Source: Gordionus sp. m RMFG-2023 (Eukaryota; Nematomorpha; Gordioida; Chordodea; Parachordodidae). Taken from it: a stretch of DNA of 64,000 bases. The translations under genes and the position numbers were made by a program. Of the stretch, positions 23,764 to 34,171 are shown piece after piece. A model generated the notes under the pieces. That model made no database searches and had not been told where the DNA came from. It saw only the letters and a list, made by a program, of their open reading frames with translations. Positions within the stretch are counted from its first letter, which is position 1. Each line of letters begins with the position of its first letter. The stretch spans positions 32,660,508 to 32,724,507 of the forward strand of contig NC_088776.1 in NCBI RefSeq assembly GCF_954871325.1. Direction: 5' to 3'.

Positions 23764-24300
23764 TCTAACGACGATAGTCTTGAGCTATAAAAAATTTTAA
23801 GTAAGTATTAATTAGGCTGAGAATTGTCAAGCAGCGTTCAGCTGATAATACAGTAATTGGAATGGTTAGAATAATCCTCAAATAATCCTCAAAACGATGG
23901 ATATATGGGCCAGAGTTGATATAGCCTATTAGTGTGAATGTAGCGCAAAATTTCTATTGGAATTTTATGGTCTGTTTGCACAATTTATTTATTAAAATGT
24001 TTAATTCAATTATTAGTTATCGCATTAATAGTGCCTTCCAACTTGATCAGAATAAATATTTAATTGAATAAGTTTTCTTTTAGCTCCGCTTCATGCGCAT
24101 TTACCAAATACCTAAAAGAATCCTTAAAAAGTTTTTACTGCTGAAAAAGTCATTCTAGCAAAATTCTCCTTTTCTTGAATATGACGTTAATATAATCGAT
24201 ATTTTTTTGAGAATCATCCCGTCATTTTCCTTCATAAAAAATTACTTTAATTCTTCATCGAATTTATGTTATTGAAGGAAAACACTGGTCTTTAAAACTT
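23764..24300 (-). pseudogene. hAT transposase C-terminal part (broken)
   Basis: The minus strand reads YLRIILTIPITVLSAERC then LINTYLKFFIAQ (23764-23900). This is the dimerisation domain of the zinc-finger-MYM-like hAT group, which has LTIPVTVASAERSFSKLKLIK-YLRSTM. Upstream, VIFKKRRILLE (about 24170) corresponds to the K-R-R block of the same family. Stops and frame changes intervene. The serine that usually follows SAER is a C. Confidence 0.75.
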
Positions 24301-24549
24301 ATTTTCAATACCGCCTTTTGTTGACGAGAAAACTCTGAAATCTATCTTCATTAAAACGATCCAGAAAATTTTGGTGCTTTATATAAGTGTAATGACACTT
24401 TCTAATTGAATATTGTCACTGTATCACCTTGTTTGCTAAATTCATATGCGTTGTCAACCAAATTATAAGAGTTATTAAAAATGGAAATAGTTTTAATTCT
24501 TTAGCAACTAAATTGCATCTGTGGAGCATTTGGGGTATATGCGTAGTCA

Positions 24550-24831
24550 GGATTTTGTAAATGGGGATGAGCACTATTAGATGTGTGTTTTCCCCATAAA
24601 TTTTATTGGAGGTCTTTAGGTCCACTTATTGTAGGCATTTGGCTTTATTAGAATTTTATAAAAAAAATTGGGTTTTCACTTTTTTTATAAAAATGTTTTA
24701 TTCTAAAAATTTTGAATTATAGTCGCTATTTTAAAAACTTTTATTAATTTTTTTTAATATTCTTCTTAATAATAGTGATATATAATATATTGCATATATT
24801 TTTGGGGGAGAGGGGATGGTGGGTAGGTAGA
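24550..24831 (-). repeat. Repeat family A, copy 3, first part
   Basis: An inverse copy of family A: AATTTTATTGGAGGTCTTTAGG, TTTTATAAAAAAAATTGGGTTTTC, TTGAATTATAGTCG and TTTTTGGGGGAGAGGGG match the reverse complement of 10730-10950. It is broken off at 24831 by a MITE and resumes at 25342. The minus-strand open stretch at 24416-24625 overlaps it by chance. Confidence 0.7.
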
Positions 24832-25341
24832 TCTCTATACGGGCTGTCCTAAGCCCGATTCGATTTTACCAGGGCTAGGGTGGACTCGGACATTAGAGAG
24901 TGAGGCAGCCCTATCCAAAGCCAACTCTCCAAAATTTAAATAAATAATAATTTTGTTTTATCAAAATGTCAATCAGAATCACGTGTCATTTTTTTTACAT
25001 TTTACTTATTTATTGCGTATTTTTCATTTCCCAAATTATCAATTCCCAGTGATTGTGATTCGTATTGCGAGTTACTAGTCAAAACTCTATTACTTTACAT
25101 CATATTCTATCAAGTTAAATAAAATGTTATACTCGGTTTTGCAACTTTATTTAAAACAGTCTATTTATGGGGGTTAAATATACTTTTATTTAAGGTGGCA
25201 ATGTGAATAAATACACATTAATTTTTAATTTTTCCTTAAATATTAGAATATTTAAACTCAAATTCTGAATATTTTTTAATCAGGTTTAGGTCGGGCTCGA
25301 GTCGGGCTTGGGCCGCAGAAAAATCACTTAGCAGGGCTCTA
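24832..25341. mobile_element. GC-rich-arm MITE inserted in family A
   Basis: 510 bp. The left arm has GGGCTGTCCTAAGCCCG and AGGGCTAGGGTGGACTCGG. The right arm has GGTCGGGCTCGAGTCGGGC and ends GCAGGGCTCTA, the inverse of TAGAGCCCTGC (the same end as the MITE at 52045). Flanking TAGGTAGA (24824-24831) and GGGGTAGA (25342-25349) agree at 6 of 8. Family A copy 2 at 10.7 kb shows the uninterrupted sequence. Confidence 0.7.
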
Positions 25342-25436
25342 GGGGTAGAGTTGTGTAGGGGGGAAATTTTTATTATCTTAAAATGATTGAGAACAGGCAA
25401 ATTTAACCACCATCCCCGTGGCTACGCCTAGTATTT
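25342..25436 (-). repeat. Repeat family A, copy 3, second part
   Basis: TGTGTAGGGGGGAAATTTTTATTA, GAGAACAGGCAAATTT and CCCCGTGGCTACGCC are the inverse of the family A outer end. The GGCTACGCC end is typical of one group of hAT termini. Confidence 0.7.
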
Positions 25437-26206
25437 GCAATCATTTAGGCTTTTCTGATAGGTTTATTAGTGCATCATAAATATCATCAACTTGATATCT
25501 GGCCTTTACGTTATTCACATTATACTCCCATCACGGTTTAAGTAACGGTTTTAATGAAAATTATTCACACAATCTATAAAAATTTGCCATCACTGAGTAG
25601 AATCAGAAAAGAGAATATACTATCGCGCAACGCCAAAAAATGATTTTGATAATAATAATGATCCTGTCTTGTTACTAAGCATTTGTATTATTCATTGAAC
25701 TCTTTTATAGCATCATCCTCTCATATTTGAAAGATTATCGTAACCTTCTCTATAAAATTTATTTTTCTCTATTCCTAATTTTTTAAATGACAAAAATGCT
25801 TCTACCAAGGCCTGGCCAATACTGCAATCGATTTTTAAAAAAAGTCGCTTATTTTAACGGAGTTGTTTTAGGTTCTTGGTATCGTATAACTACGGTTTAT
25901 TGTTCCTGTGGCTTATTTCTGATGTACATCAATAATTACTTCAGCGTTTTACACCCTAAAAAATAACTTTGTTGCTAAGTAAATTAAGGCAAGAGGCTAA
26001 ATAAAATTTATTTAGAATAAAATGGGTTCTCCACAAGAAATAAAACTTGGTGACCCTTATCCCCTATTTTTGGCTAAGCAGCGAAACTGTCCTGCCCCCT
26101 CCCCCCGTTTTAAAGTTTCTGAAAATAGCAGACAGACTCGCAAAATGAAACAAAACGATTATAAAAACTTTAATTTTAAATCTTTTTAAAATTATTTTGG
26201 TGGAAA
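25437..26206. other. Intergenic
   Basis: No gene. CCCCCTCCCCCC at 26096 is probably a worn hAT end. Confidence 0.4.
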
Positions 26207-27151
26207 TAGGGGAGACCGCGGATGGTTGGGACATTTTTCGTTCAAACCTAAATAATTTTAATATTAATAGACTAATCTGAATAATTAAAACATCTTCTGA
26301 ATCCCAGAAGTATAGGCTATTTGAAATAATTAATATATATTTTATGAAGATTATATTTTTTAGAAAATTGAATTAAAATAAAAAAATTTTTTTGTCCCAA
26401 CCATGACAGACTCTGTGTACGTTGGGACACACATATGTGATAGTTGGGACACTCGTGAAATAGAGGTCTAAATAAATTTAAAAATTTTAAATCAGTAATC
26501 CAGTAAGACTAGACTATGACACATATGATTTTATTGATAATATTGTAATTCATAATCAATAACTATATAAAAAAATAGCAAATTTTAGGCAATTTATTTT
26601 GGAAAAAAAAAATTCTAAAGAAAAAAATGTAAAAAAAATTTTTTTTTTTAATCATAAACATAGTGAAAGATAAGTATTTAATTATTCATTATTCACAATA
26701 CTAAATTAATAATAAAATTATAAAATTGTTTATAAAATGAGCTAAAATGGCGTGTCCCAACTATACTATGGCCAACTATGACCGAGCTCACTAACTTTAT
26801 AAATATCATCCAAAATCATATTAATTCATGGTTATTGATTCTGAAAGTTTGCCAGATCGGAAAATAGGGTTTAGGCTTTCCTAAAATTTATTTATTATGA
26901 TTTTTGAAGCTTTATTTATAAATATAAACGATAAAGTTTGCAAATATTTTTTATTACTTTTGGTATGCCAAAACACATTTTCTTCTGTAAAAATTAAAAT
27001 ACCTATTATTTTTCAAATTTTTTTTAGCCAATCATGTATGACGAAATTATCTATGTTAGGCTCAAATTTCCAGTCTTATAAAATAATAGCTCAAATTATA
27101 ATTAGAGTGTCCTGACGTTCCCCTGTACTCAATGTACCCCGGTCATCCCTA
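26207..27151 (+). mobile_element. Repeat family B, copy 1 (complete)
   Basis: 945 bp with imperfect inverted ends: TAGGGGAGACCGCGG at the left and the inverse TAGGGATGACCGGGG at the right, flanked by TA-type ends. The interior has several TTGGGACA words (26226, 26410, 26443) and no coding frame I trust; the open stretch at 26897-27115 is part of the repeat. An inverted copy lies at 56425-57191 and a fragment at 33707-33905. Superfamily unknown: a non-autonomous DNA transposon is likely. Confidence 0.7.
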
Positions 27152-27364
27152 GTTTAAATATTTTAAATATATTTTTATATATTTTCAGTTATAATGTAAT
27201 TCACAAATATGTATCATAGTCGTTATTTTAAAACTTTTTAAAGAATTTTTGATGAAAATTGCTAAAAATGGGTATGTTGAATATATTTTGGAATGGTTTC
27301 AGGTATATTATGATATAATTTACAAAATGAATACTTGTCATATCGTCTTTTTAAAACTAAACAA

Positions 27365-27509
27365 TTTTTGGTTTCATTTTGCATAATTGCCTGCTTATTT
27401 GCATCATTATGCGTAATATTCATTTATTTTGCGTGTCTTTTTGCTTACTTTCTGATTTGGACTAATTTTACGTGTTATTTGCTAATTCGCGTGCGTTTAT
27501 GTAGTTTTG
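27365..27509 (+). repeat. TTTTGCG array, left part
   Basis: TTTTGCATAATTGCC, TTTGCATCATTATGCG, TTTTGCGTGTC, TTTTGC and GCGTGCG recur every 10-20 bases. It continues after an insertion at 28348. Confidence 0.55.
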
Positions 27510-28342
27510 GGTGGGGATGACTGGGTTAAAACGATTGATATTTTTAATTTTTGCCATAAAATATTGAAGTAAAAAAACAAATTATAAATATATATGTGAA
27601 CAAATCACTTATCTAACAAAATAAAAAAAAGTATAGCTCTTTATCTAAAATACTTTATGAGCTATGATTAGTTATGTGGAGTGTACCATTATACTCCATA
27701 CCCAGGAAATGAAATTGAACATATCTTTAATATTTTATTGAACAATATATTGCAATTTCGACATCCATTCATCACTTTTAATTATAAACTTAGCAATACA
27801 ATACGGGGTAAATTTTTTAAATCAAAAATAGCAAATTTTGTGTGTAACCATTTTAGGCACATCGTATATTTCAATTATTCTTCCCCTTTGCGCCTATTTT
27901 CAAAATTTTATTTCAAATTATTGGCAAACTATTATTAATGTTCCTTTTTTCTCAAAAATATTTTTTTAAGGAGTTGACGTTAATATTGGGAAATTATCTT
28001 TTTTACCGCTTTAATCAGGCGGAACCTTTTAACATGTTACCAACAACTTTACCCCAAGGTGTTATATATTATACAAATCGTTATTGCTTAACTTCTTTTA
28101 GTTAGGTTATAAACTTCTGATAAATTTTATTTTATGGCTATGAGGTATACATGTATGAAAAAAATTTTCAATTATGAGCCTTAATATATTTTGCCAAAAG
28201 CAAAATAAACTAGAGAGATAATTTTGTGGTAAAAAGCGGTTTTTTAAAATAATATGTCAAACCAGGAAAGTTTTTCAAATTATATACATCTTCCCATCAA
28301 AATTATGGATTTATGCTCAAGGGTTTCCCAGTCTACCCTACC
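27510..28342 (+). mobile_element. Inverted-repeat element splitting the TTTTGCG array
   Basis: The left end GGTGGGGATGACTGGG and the inverse of the right end, GGTAGGGTAGACTGGG, agree at 13 of 16. TTTTG flanks both sides (27505-27509, 28343-28347) and may be a short duplication, although TTTTG is common in the array. The GATGACTGGG ends relate it to family B termini. The open stretch at 27681-27938 has no known motif. Confidence 0.55.
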
Positions 28343-28347
28343 TTTTG

Positions 28348-28570
28348 ACATTATTCATACTTATCTGTGATTTAACGTGCTTTTGCGTCTTATTTGCATA
28401 TTTTTTGGTGATTTTGCTTCAATTTTCCTCATTTTGCCTGTTTTTATAAGAATTTGCATGATTTTTGCTTGTATCTCTGAGATTTTATGTGCATTTTGAA
28501 TCATTTTGCGTATGATTTAGTTGCTTGTCCTTTTTAAAAATCATTTTGCATGGTTTAAAATTTTTCCCGT
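28348..28570 (+). repeat. TTTTGCG array, right part
   Basis: CTTTTGCGTC, ATTTGCAT, ATTTTGC, CATTTTGCC, TTTTTGCTTG and CATTTTGCGTATG recur, with the same texture as 27365-27509. Confidence 0.55.
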
Positions 28571-29060
28571 ATTTTAGAAATATTGAGTACCTTTTTTAGA
28601 GTAGTTTAGTAATTCTATACATATTAATGACAAGCGGGGAAATTCTTGCCCTGAGAATGGACTCGCTAGTAGTCTGTCTGTCGCAGTGGTCCCTAAACTG
28701 AGGGGAGAGGGGGGGTGGGTTCGAAGCAACTGCTTCTAATTTTAAAAAATTATTTTAAAATTTTGAGTGGGGGTACTTTTTAAAAAAATTTTTTTATTTA
28801 ATATTTAAAAATTTTTTTTTTTATTGTTTTGCTACATCCACCCACAACCAATTGATTTCTGGTTTATGTATGTAATAATAAGACCCCCCCCCCCCCCCCC
28901 CCCCACTTATTATTTAATATGTATTGACGGAAATTTTGGTCGATGTTTAGTGAATTAGGTTGTTATTGTCATAAATTATTTTAATTTCAAAATATGCCCA
29001 AAAATATTAACCAAAAAAAATAAAATGTGTTAGAAGAAAATATAATATCTGACTCTTTTA

Positions 29061-30400
29061 ATGATCATGAAATTTAATAGTTATATTATTGTGCATGAAT
29101 CTTCACAGGCACATATAATGGCTGAGTATGGAAAGCTTTCACACGACAAAAATTCCATATTACAATTTATATTACCCCAGAAAGAATGTGTGGATAATAA
29201 CCGTTCTATCATAAGAATATTAATAAGATATCTAGGTTATTTAATATCTCGTAACCAAACTTTCTGGGAAAACAGGCAACAATAAGGCAATATGATGGGC
29301 CTTATTAAACTCATTGCATATTCTGAACCTATACTGGGAGAAAACAAAAGAAGGATTAAAAACGAAATTATATTCAAATCTATTATCATATAATAACATA
29401 AATATTCTTATAAAATTTTTTTAAATGAGATTGTAATTAACAGATGCTTTTCAATCATAGTTGATGGCACATATGATGTTTCAAAATCTGAAGCAATAGC
29501 TTTGATACTAATATATGAAAATAGTGAAACGCCTAAGTCCATTGAAAGACTGACTGATAGACATACATTTTATGGGAAATACAACTGGTCTCGATATTAA
29601 AAAGAATATAATATCCAAACTTGGCTCCATGAATTTACCTCTTGAATTCCTTGTTGGGCAAAGCTATGATGGCGTCTCAAACATGAGTGGAAGAATCAAT
29701 GGAGTGCAGGCTTTGATTAGAGCGGAGGCTCCAAAGACAGCTTTTATTTGGTCCTATTGTCATCGATTAAATTTAATCATTGTTCATTTGTGTCAATCAA
29801 TAAATGAATTACGAAATGTTTTAGGAATATTAGACGAGATTATATATATTTTAATGGTGTTATAAGATAAGAGGTGCTCAAAGCATGTCATAGTAATGTA
29901 ATGACAAAATCGCAACGATTTCTACGCATCAAGAATACCACTCGGTAATATTATCTTATATGTTTAGATAGAAGCTGGCTATCGTCTTATAAAGCTATTG
30001 TAAATTTTTTCTACTTTATGATGCCTTGAGGGCAGCTTTAACAAATTTAAAGGATTCTGAAGATACTGCCACTTCCACTATGGCTAGTGGTATAGTCTTT
30101 AGAATAGAAAAATTTTATTTTATTTTATCACTTTGTGTTTTGGATAAAATATTGTTGATAACAGGTTTGGCTTGTACAAAATTTTAAACCATTTCGAAGG
30201 ATATAGGGTTTGCAATAAATCGAATTCAATTGACAAAAGATTGCATGATTAATTTGAGAAGTATAATTTAAATTATTGTCTTTAATTATTTTATAATCCT
30301 AATAGATAATAGCACTGAATTTTTGGATGTTTTTTCTAAAGCACAAGATTTTATGAAGGAGAGAAATCTAATTTTATCATTGAAACAAAATTTAGTTAAA
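29061..30400 (+). pseudogene. hAT transposase, zinc-finger-MYM-like group (broken)
   Basis: Transposase of the enclosing hAT. Plus-strand pieces in order: KFNSYIIVHESSQAHI (29067-29115, the W-Kfn--i--HE-S--H block); NNRSIIRILIRYLGYLISRN; an in-frame TAA at 29283, then LIKLIAYSEPIL; INRCFSIIVDGTYDVSKSEA (about 29435-29495, the yFsii-Dst-D-s block with the first catalytic Asp); KNIISKLGSM, VGQSYDGVSNMSG and YCHRLNLIIVH (29572-29865, the GQ-YDGAsnMsG and C-aHrLNL signatures with the second Asp); and FLDVFSKAQDFMKERNL (about 30318-30367). The C-terminal part, including the dimerisation domain, was not found beyond the MITE. At least four interruptions are visible. Confidence 0.88.
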
Positions 30401-30832
30401 CAACTTCATGGGCCGGGTATGGGTCTAATATTATATTTGCTAGCGGGCCTGGGCAGGGCCTGGATTTAAAATTTTTTTTATTAATGGGCTGGGTTAGGGC
30501 CTAAAATTATTAAATTTAAATTTAGATTATTTAAAACATTTGCTAATTTAAAAAAATATTGCCTTTTTTTTCTAATAACAATTAATTTCAGTATTGTAAA
30601 CAAAATGATTGCCTAAATATATTTTAATATTGTTTATTTCATTAAATAAAAAAAAAATTAAACTTTTGGATATGGGCTTGGGCCGGGTTTGGGAAATTTT
30701 TTTGAAACTTATCATGGGCTTGGGAATTTTTTTAAACATTAGATATGAGCTGGACCGGGCTTGGGCCCAAAAAATTTTTTTACTGCGGGCCTGGGTCAGG
30801 CTTGATATAATTAAGACCCATGAAGGTCTCTG
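30397..30832. mobile_element. GC-rich-arm MITE nested in the hAT
   Basis: TAAACAACTTCATGGG at the left and the inverse of the right end, CAGAGACCTTCATGGG, agree at 12 of 16. The arms contain GGGCCGGGTATGGG, GGGCCTGGGCAGGGCC, GGGCTTGGGCCGGG and GCGGGCCTGGGTCAGGC, separated by T/A runs. The two overlapping open stretches at 30572-30845 (both strands) arise from its palindromic nature and are not genes. Confidence 0.65.
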
Positions 30833-31075
30833 CAATAAATATTGATATAATTATAAATTCTTACGCTTTCTCTTCCCCCAATTTATCTAAATTATTAATT
30901 TAAAAATAATATTTTTTTGCATTTTGTTTATATTATATAGATTGTTGCAATAAAATTTTTTTTTTAAATTTATGGGTGTCAAAAAATAATTGACCATTTA
31001 TTCGAGGGGAGGGGGCTTTTCAGGGGGGTATTCTGCTTCCATCCTTCAGAAAGTGTAGGGGCAACTGGTCTGTCG

Positions 31076-31365
31076 TGGGAGAGTGTGAATAAAGTTTTTT
31101 ATTAAATAACAAATTTAATAATGGAAAAAAATGCTGATTCGATTTTATAATATAAGATCTCTTTTTATACCAAAAGTAAATCAATTATGTAAATATATAT
31201 CATATAAATTGATTTAATATATCACACGATCGCCTTAAACCTTCATTATCTAAAATGGAAAAGTATATCATTGAAAAATAAATCGTTACCAATATGTACA
31301 TATAACTGATCATATTAAAATTTTAAATAAAAATTTAACCCTAAAGTGATAAAAATTGAAAAAAT
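31076..31365. other. Intergenic
   Basis: A+T-rich, nothing recognised. Confidence 0.4.
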
Positions 31366-31565
31366 TAAGGCCGGGCTGAAAAATAAAAAACTTGGGATGA
31401 TAATGAATTCGAGGCAATGCCTTGATATCTTGACTGAAATGAATTTACGAAAAAAGGTTTAAAGGTAATAACAGATCCTGTGTCTATAGAGTTTTAAGTC
31501 ATGTAAGGTTCCAAAAATACCTGGAACAGGGTTCGGGTCTGGGTTCGAGTTTGGTCCAGAATCTT
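31366..31565. repeat. GC-rich MITE relic
   Basis: AAGGCCGGGCTG at the left and ACCTGGAACAGGGTTCGGG with GGGTTCGAGTTTGG at the right, on the pattern of 18031-18660. Confidence 0.4.
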
Positions 31566-31984
31566 GATTCTTTAATTATTAATATCTTAATTTATAACGA
31601 ATACATTAGGTATTAATCGGTATAGTATATATTTATAATTATAAACAATATTCATGTCAAAATACCATAATTTTGAAGTTTTTTCAGGATATTTATAATT
31701 AATTTTTGTTATAAAAATATTTGAAACACATTTTCTTTAATCGCTAGAAAAAAATAATTATTTTTTTTTATTTAATTTTTATGGATTTTTGTCATTTTGG
31801 CGTGATCCTATCTTATAAATCACTTAAGATTTGTGTTAAAAATGGGATGTTAATGAAAAAATATTTTTAAAAACAGTTTAAAAAATAAATAAATTTATAT
31901 TATATATAATTTATTGAAAATTTTATGGATGTTTATTTCGGTCTAGGCAGTTTGACATAAATATAGTATTTTGTTAGTTCCCGG

Positions 31985-32055
31985 AGTTGGGCTATAGTGC
32001 AGCGGATTAAAAATCAGTAGTAAAATTTGTGGGATCAAATCCGTTCTAAGGTTTA
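31985..32055 (+). mobile_element. tRNA-like SINE head (degenerate)
   Basis: GGGCTATAGTGCAGCGG (A-box-like) and GGGATCAAATCC (B-box-like, consensus GGTTCGAATCC) at tRNA-like spacing. Not foldable as a working tRNA. Confidence 0.4.
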
Positions 32056-33706
32056 TACATTATGTTTAAATGATTAAATAAGAAATTATCAGCGGTGGCC
32101 CTAACCCTTTTCTAGGGGAAAAATTATATATTCTAACATTAATTATCTTTATTCATAAATGCTTTTTGTCCAAAACAATTAATGGATTGTTATAATATGT
32201 TACTGAAATGTATCTCATTTCTGACTGAAATATAAGGTAAAGGTTATATTAATTTACTTAAAAAAATGAGTAAATTATTTTCTCCAGAGACTTGCAAACG
32301 ACCGGAGTGCTGTGCAAATGGTACTTCTGTAGGTTTATGATTTTTCCAAGTGACATTTACCAAGTTTTTAATATCACTAATTAATATTTACTTTAATAGT
32401 ATATAATTGGATAAAGACTAAAAATTGGCTAATCTATGAGCACGTGCCGAAAAAATCTTCTGTACCTTCTTTTAACTGTATTTGAAACCCAAGCTGAGTT
32501 GATAAGGTTTTTTTCTGTTAAAAAATAGATTTAGCTAATTTTTAGCCAGCTAAACATTGGCAGTATTTTAAAAGATAGAAAGACAAAATATTTTGGGATA
32601 ATAATTTTTATGAAAAAAATTATAATTTAAATTTGAATCTGCTCTTCTCAAAAAAATCTAAATCATCCTCGACGACCCTACGACCTGCACTGAAAATAAT
32701 TATGGAGAATTTTATATTTTGTAAAATACAAAATAAATCTAAATTTGACAATTCAATACAATTCAAAGGACAAATTATTTTTCTAAGAGTTAGGATTGCA
32801 TTAAAATTCTTAAACCAAAATCGTCACTAGAAATAGTTCGTAGTCAATTTAGGCTAATGCTTTGAAATTCTTTTTAAAATAATATATCGGATCCTTTACT
32901 ACAAAATATTAAATAATTGTTATAAAAGGCTGAGAAAAAAAAAGTTAACCTGAATTTTTTGTCAGCAAATTAGTTCCAACTAAGTAAAGCCATTCACAAG
33001 GAGTTGATGCATAACCTTGTTAATCATATCACTTATCAGATTAATAGATTATCAACAGAAATGGCAAATGATTAAATTTTATTTAAAAAATATTAATAAT
33101 TATTGAGAATATTCGATTAAATTATTCCTATAATTAAATCGAATAAAACAGATTATTTAATGTCAAATAAGCAAATTATTTAAATAATTCATCTAATATT
33201 TCTATTATTTGTTTTATTGGATTCAAATAATTCTTTATTGATATTAAATAAACCGATAAATTTACTATTGTATTCGTTACCGTTCTATTTGATTTAAATT
33301 ATTTGGAACGAGTTAAATATTTCATTTTTTAGAATAGATTAGCTCTTAAATATTAGCTTCTCTTAGTTATACTTGTTACATCTTTTCGATCTATTAATCG
33401 GTTGGGAGATATCATTATGATTTTACAAATATTTCCCTATGGCATTGTTGTAGACTGCTTATCTCTAAAATATATGTACGTTATTGATAATCCTCAGCTA
33501 TTGATTTCTACAAAGCGAATCCCATACTATTTTAATGATATTGTTAAACATATCCCCACTGGAATGGATGGTATAATAAAATGGGAGGTGATCTTTCCGT
33601 TATCTTTTCTCTTGTGTCAATAATACTAGGTTCATTATTTTAAAATATTCATGAATAAGATACATAGAATATGAATTTGATATCACGAGTTGAGAAAGTT
33701 TTGGGT
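32056..33706. other. Intergenic
   Basis: No supported gene. Open stretches at 32633-32830 and 33402-33623 have no recognisable domain. The second (73 codons) is the more gene-like in composition but has no support. Confidence 0.3.
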
Positions 33707-33905
33707 AGAGGGGAACGTCAGCCCACTCCATTTTCTAAACTATTATTATATAAGAGTGAAAATTTAAACCTAAAAAAGATAATTATGAAAAGAGCTAAGA
33801 AAAATTTAAAACTATTTAGTATTTTAGTTTATACAGTATAATTGCAAACTTTATCGTTTAGATTTATAAATAAAGCATTAAAAATCCCTTGATTTCAAAA
33901 AGTTT
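33707..33905 (-). repeat. Repeat family B, fragment
   Basis: GAGGGGAACGTCAG, GTGAAAATTTAAACCTAA, AGTATTTTAGTTT and TTTAGATTTATAAATAAAGC match the first quarter of the inverted copy at 56450-56640 in order. The rest is missing, and a SINE starts 55 bp further on. Confidence 0.65.
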
Positions 33906-33959
33906 GACTTTTTTCTTAAACTGGCAATTTTTCAGAATTATGAACTGAATTAATATATC

Positions 33960-34118
33960 GCCGGGGTGGCCCAGTAGTGCATGATGTATGCTTGAGAACC
34001 GAAGGTCCCAGGTACAATCCTGGTAAGGAACTAAATAATTTTGGGTTTTTCTTCGGTGACGGATGTGTATAGACATATGATATGATAAATTTCTGAGCTG
34101 AGAATTGCCATGTTGGTC
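33960..34118 (+). mobile_element. tRNA-derived SINE, family 1, 3'-truncated copy
   Basis: GCCGGGGTGGCCCAGTAGTG (A box) and CCCAGGTACAATCCTGG (B box with paired arms, better preserved than at 3535), then TTTCTTCGGTGACGG, ATAGACATATGATATG and AAATTTCTGAG as in copy 1. It stops after TTGCCATGTTGGTCC. The minus-strand open stretches at 33864-34134 are shadows. Confidence 0.8.
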
Positions 34119-34171
34119 CAAAAATAATTTTCAAACTAAATTTTCTAAAAGAATATAGTTTCTATAATATA

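Larger units (their letters stand above)
28684..31067 (+). mobile_element. hAT element with perfect 8-bp target-site duplication
   Basis: The left end CAGTGGTCCCTAAACT and the inverse of the right end, CAGTTGCCCCTACACT, agree at 13 of 16. GTCTGTCG is duplicated exactly outside both ends (28676-28683 and 31068-31075), the 8-bp duplication diagnostic of hAT. Subterminal poly-G is present on both sides, and a pure C run of about 22 lies at 28885. It carries a plus-strand transposase fossil (29061-30400) and is invaded by a MITE at 30397-30832. Total length is 2384 bp, about 1.95 kb without the MITE. Confidence 0.85.

Noticed and set aside
28885-28907. Poly-C tract as a possible sequencing artefact
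   Set aside because: Poly-C/poly-G tracts recur at hAT ends across the window, so it is more likely a genuine subterminal feature, though its exact length may be unreliable.
30572-30845. Overlapping open stretches on both strands
   Set aside because: Produced by the inverted GC-rich arms of a MITE; proline/arginine- or glycine-rich translations of repeats.
33402-33623. 73-codon open stretch
   Set aside because: More gene-like in composition than most but unrecognised and isolated.
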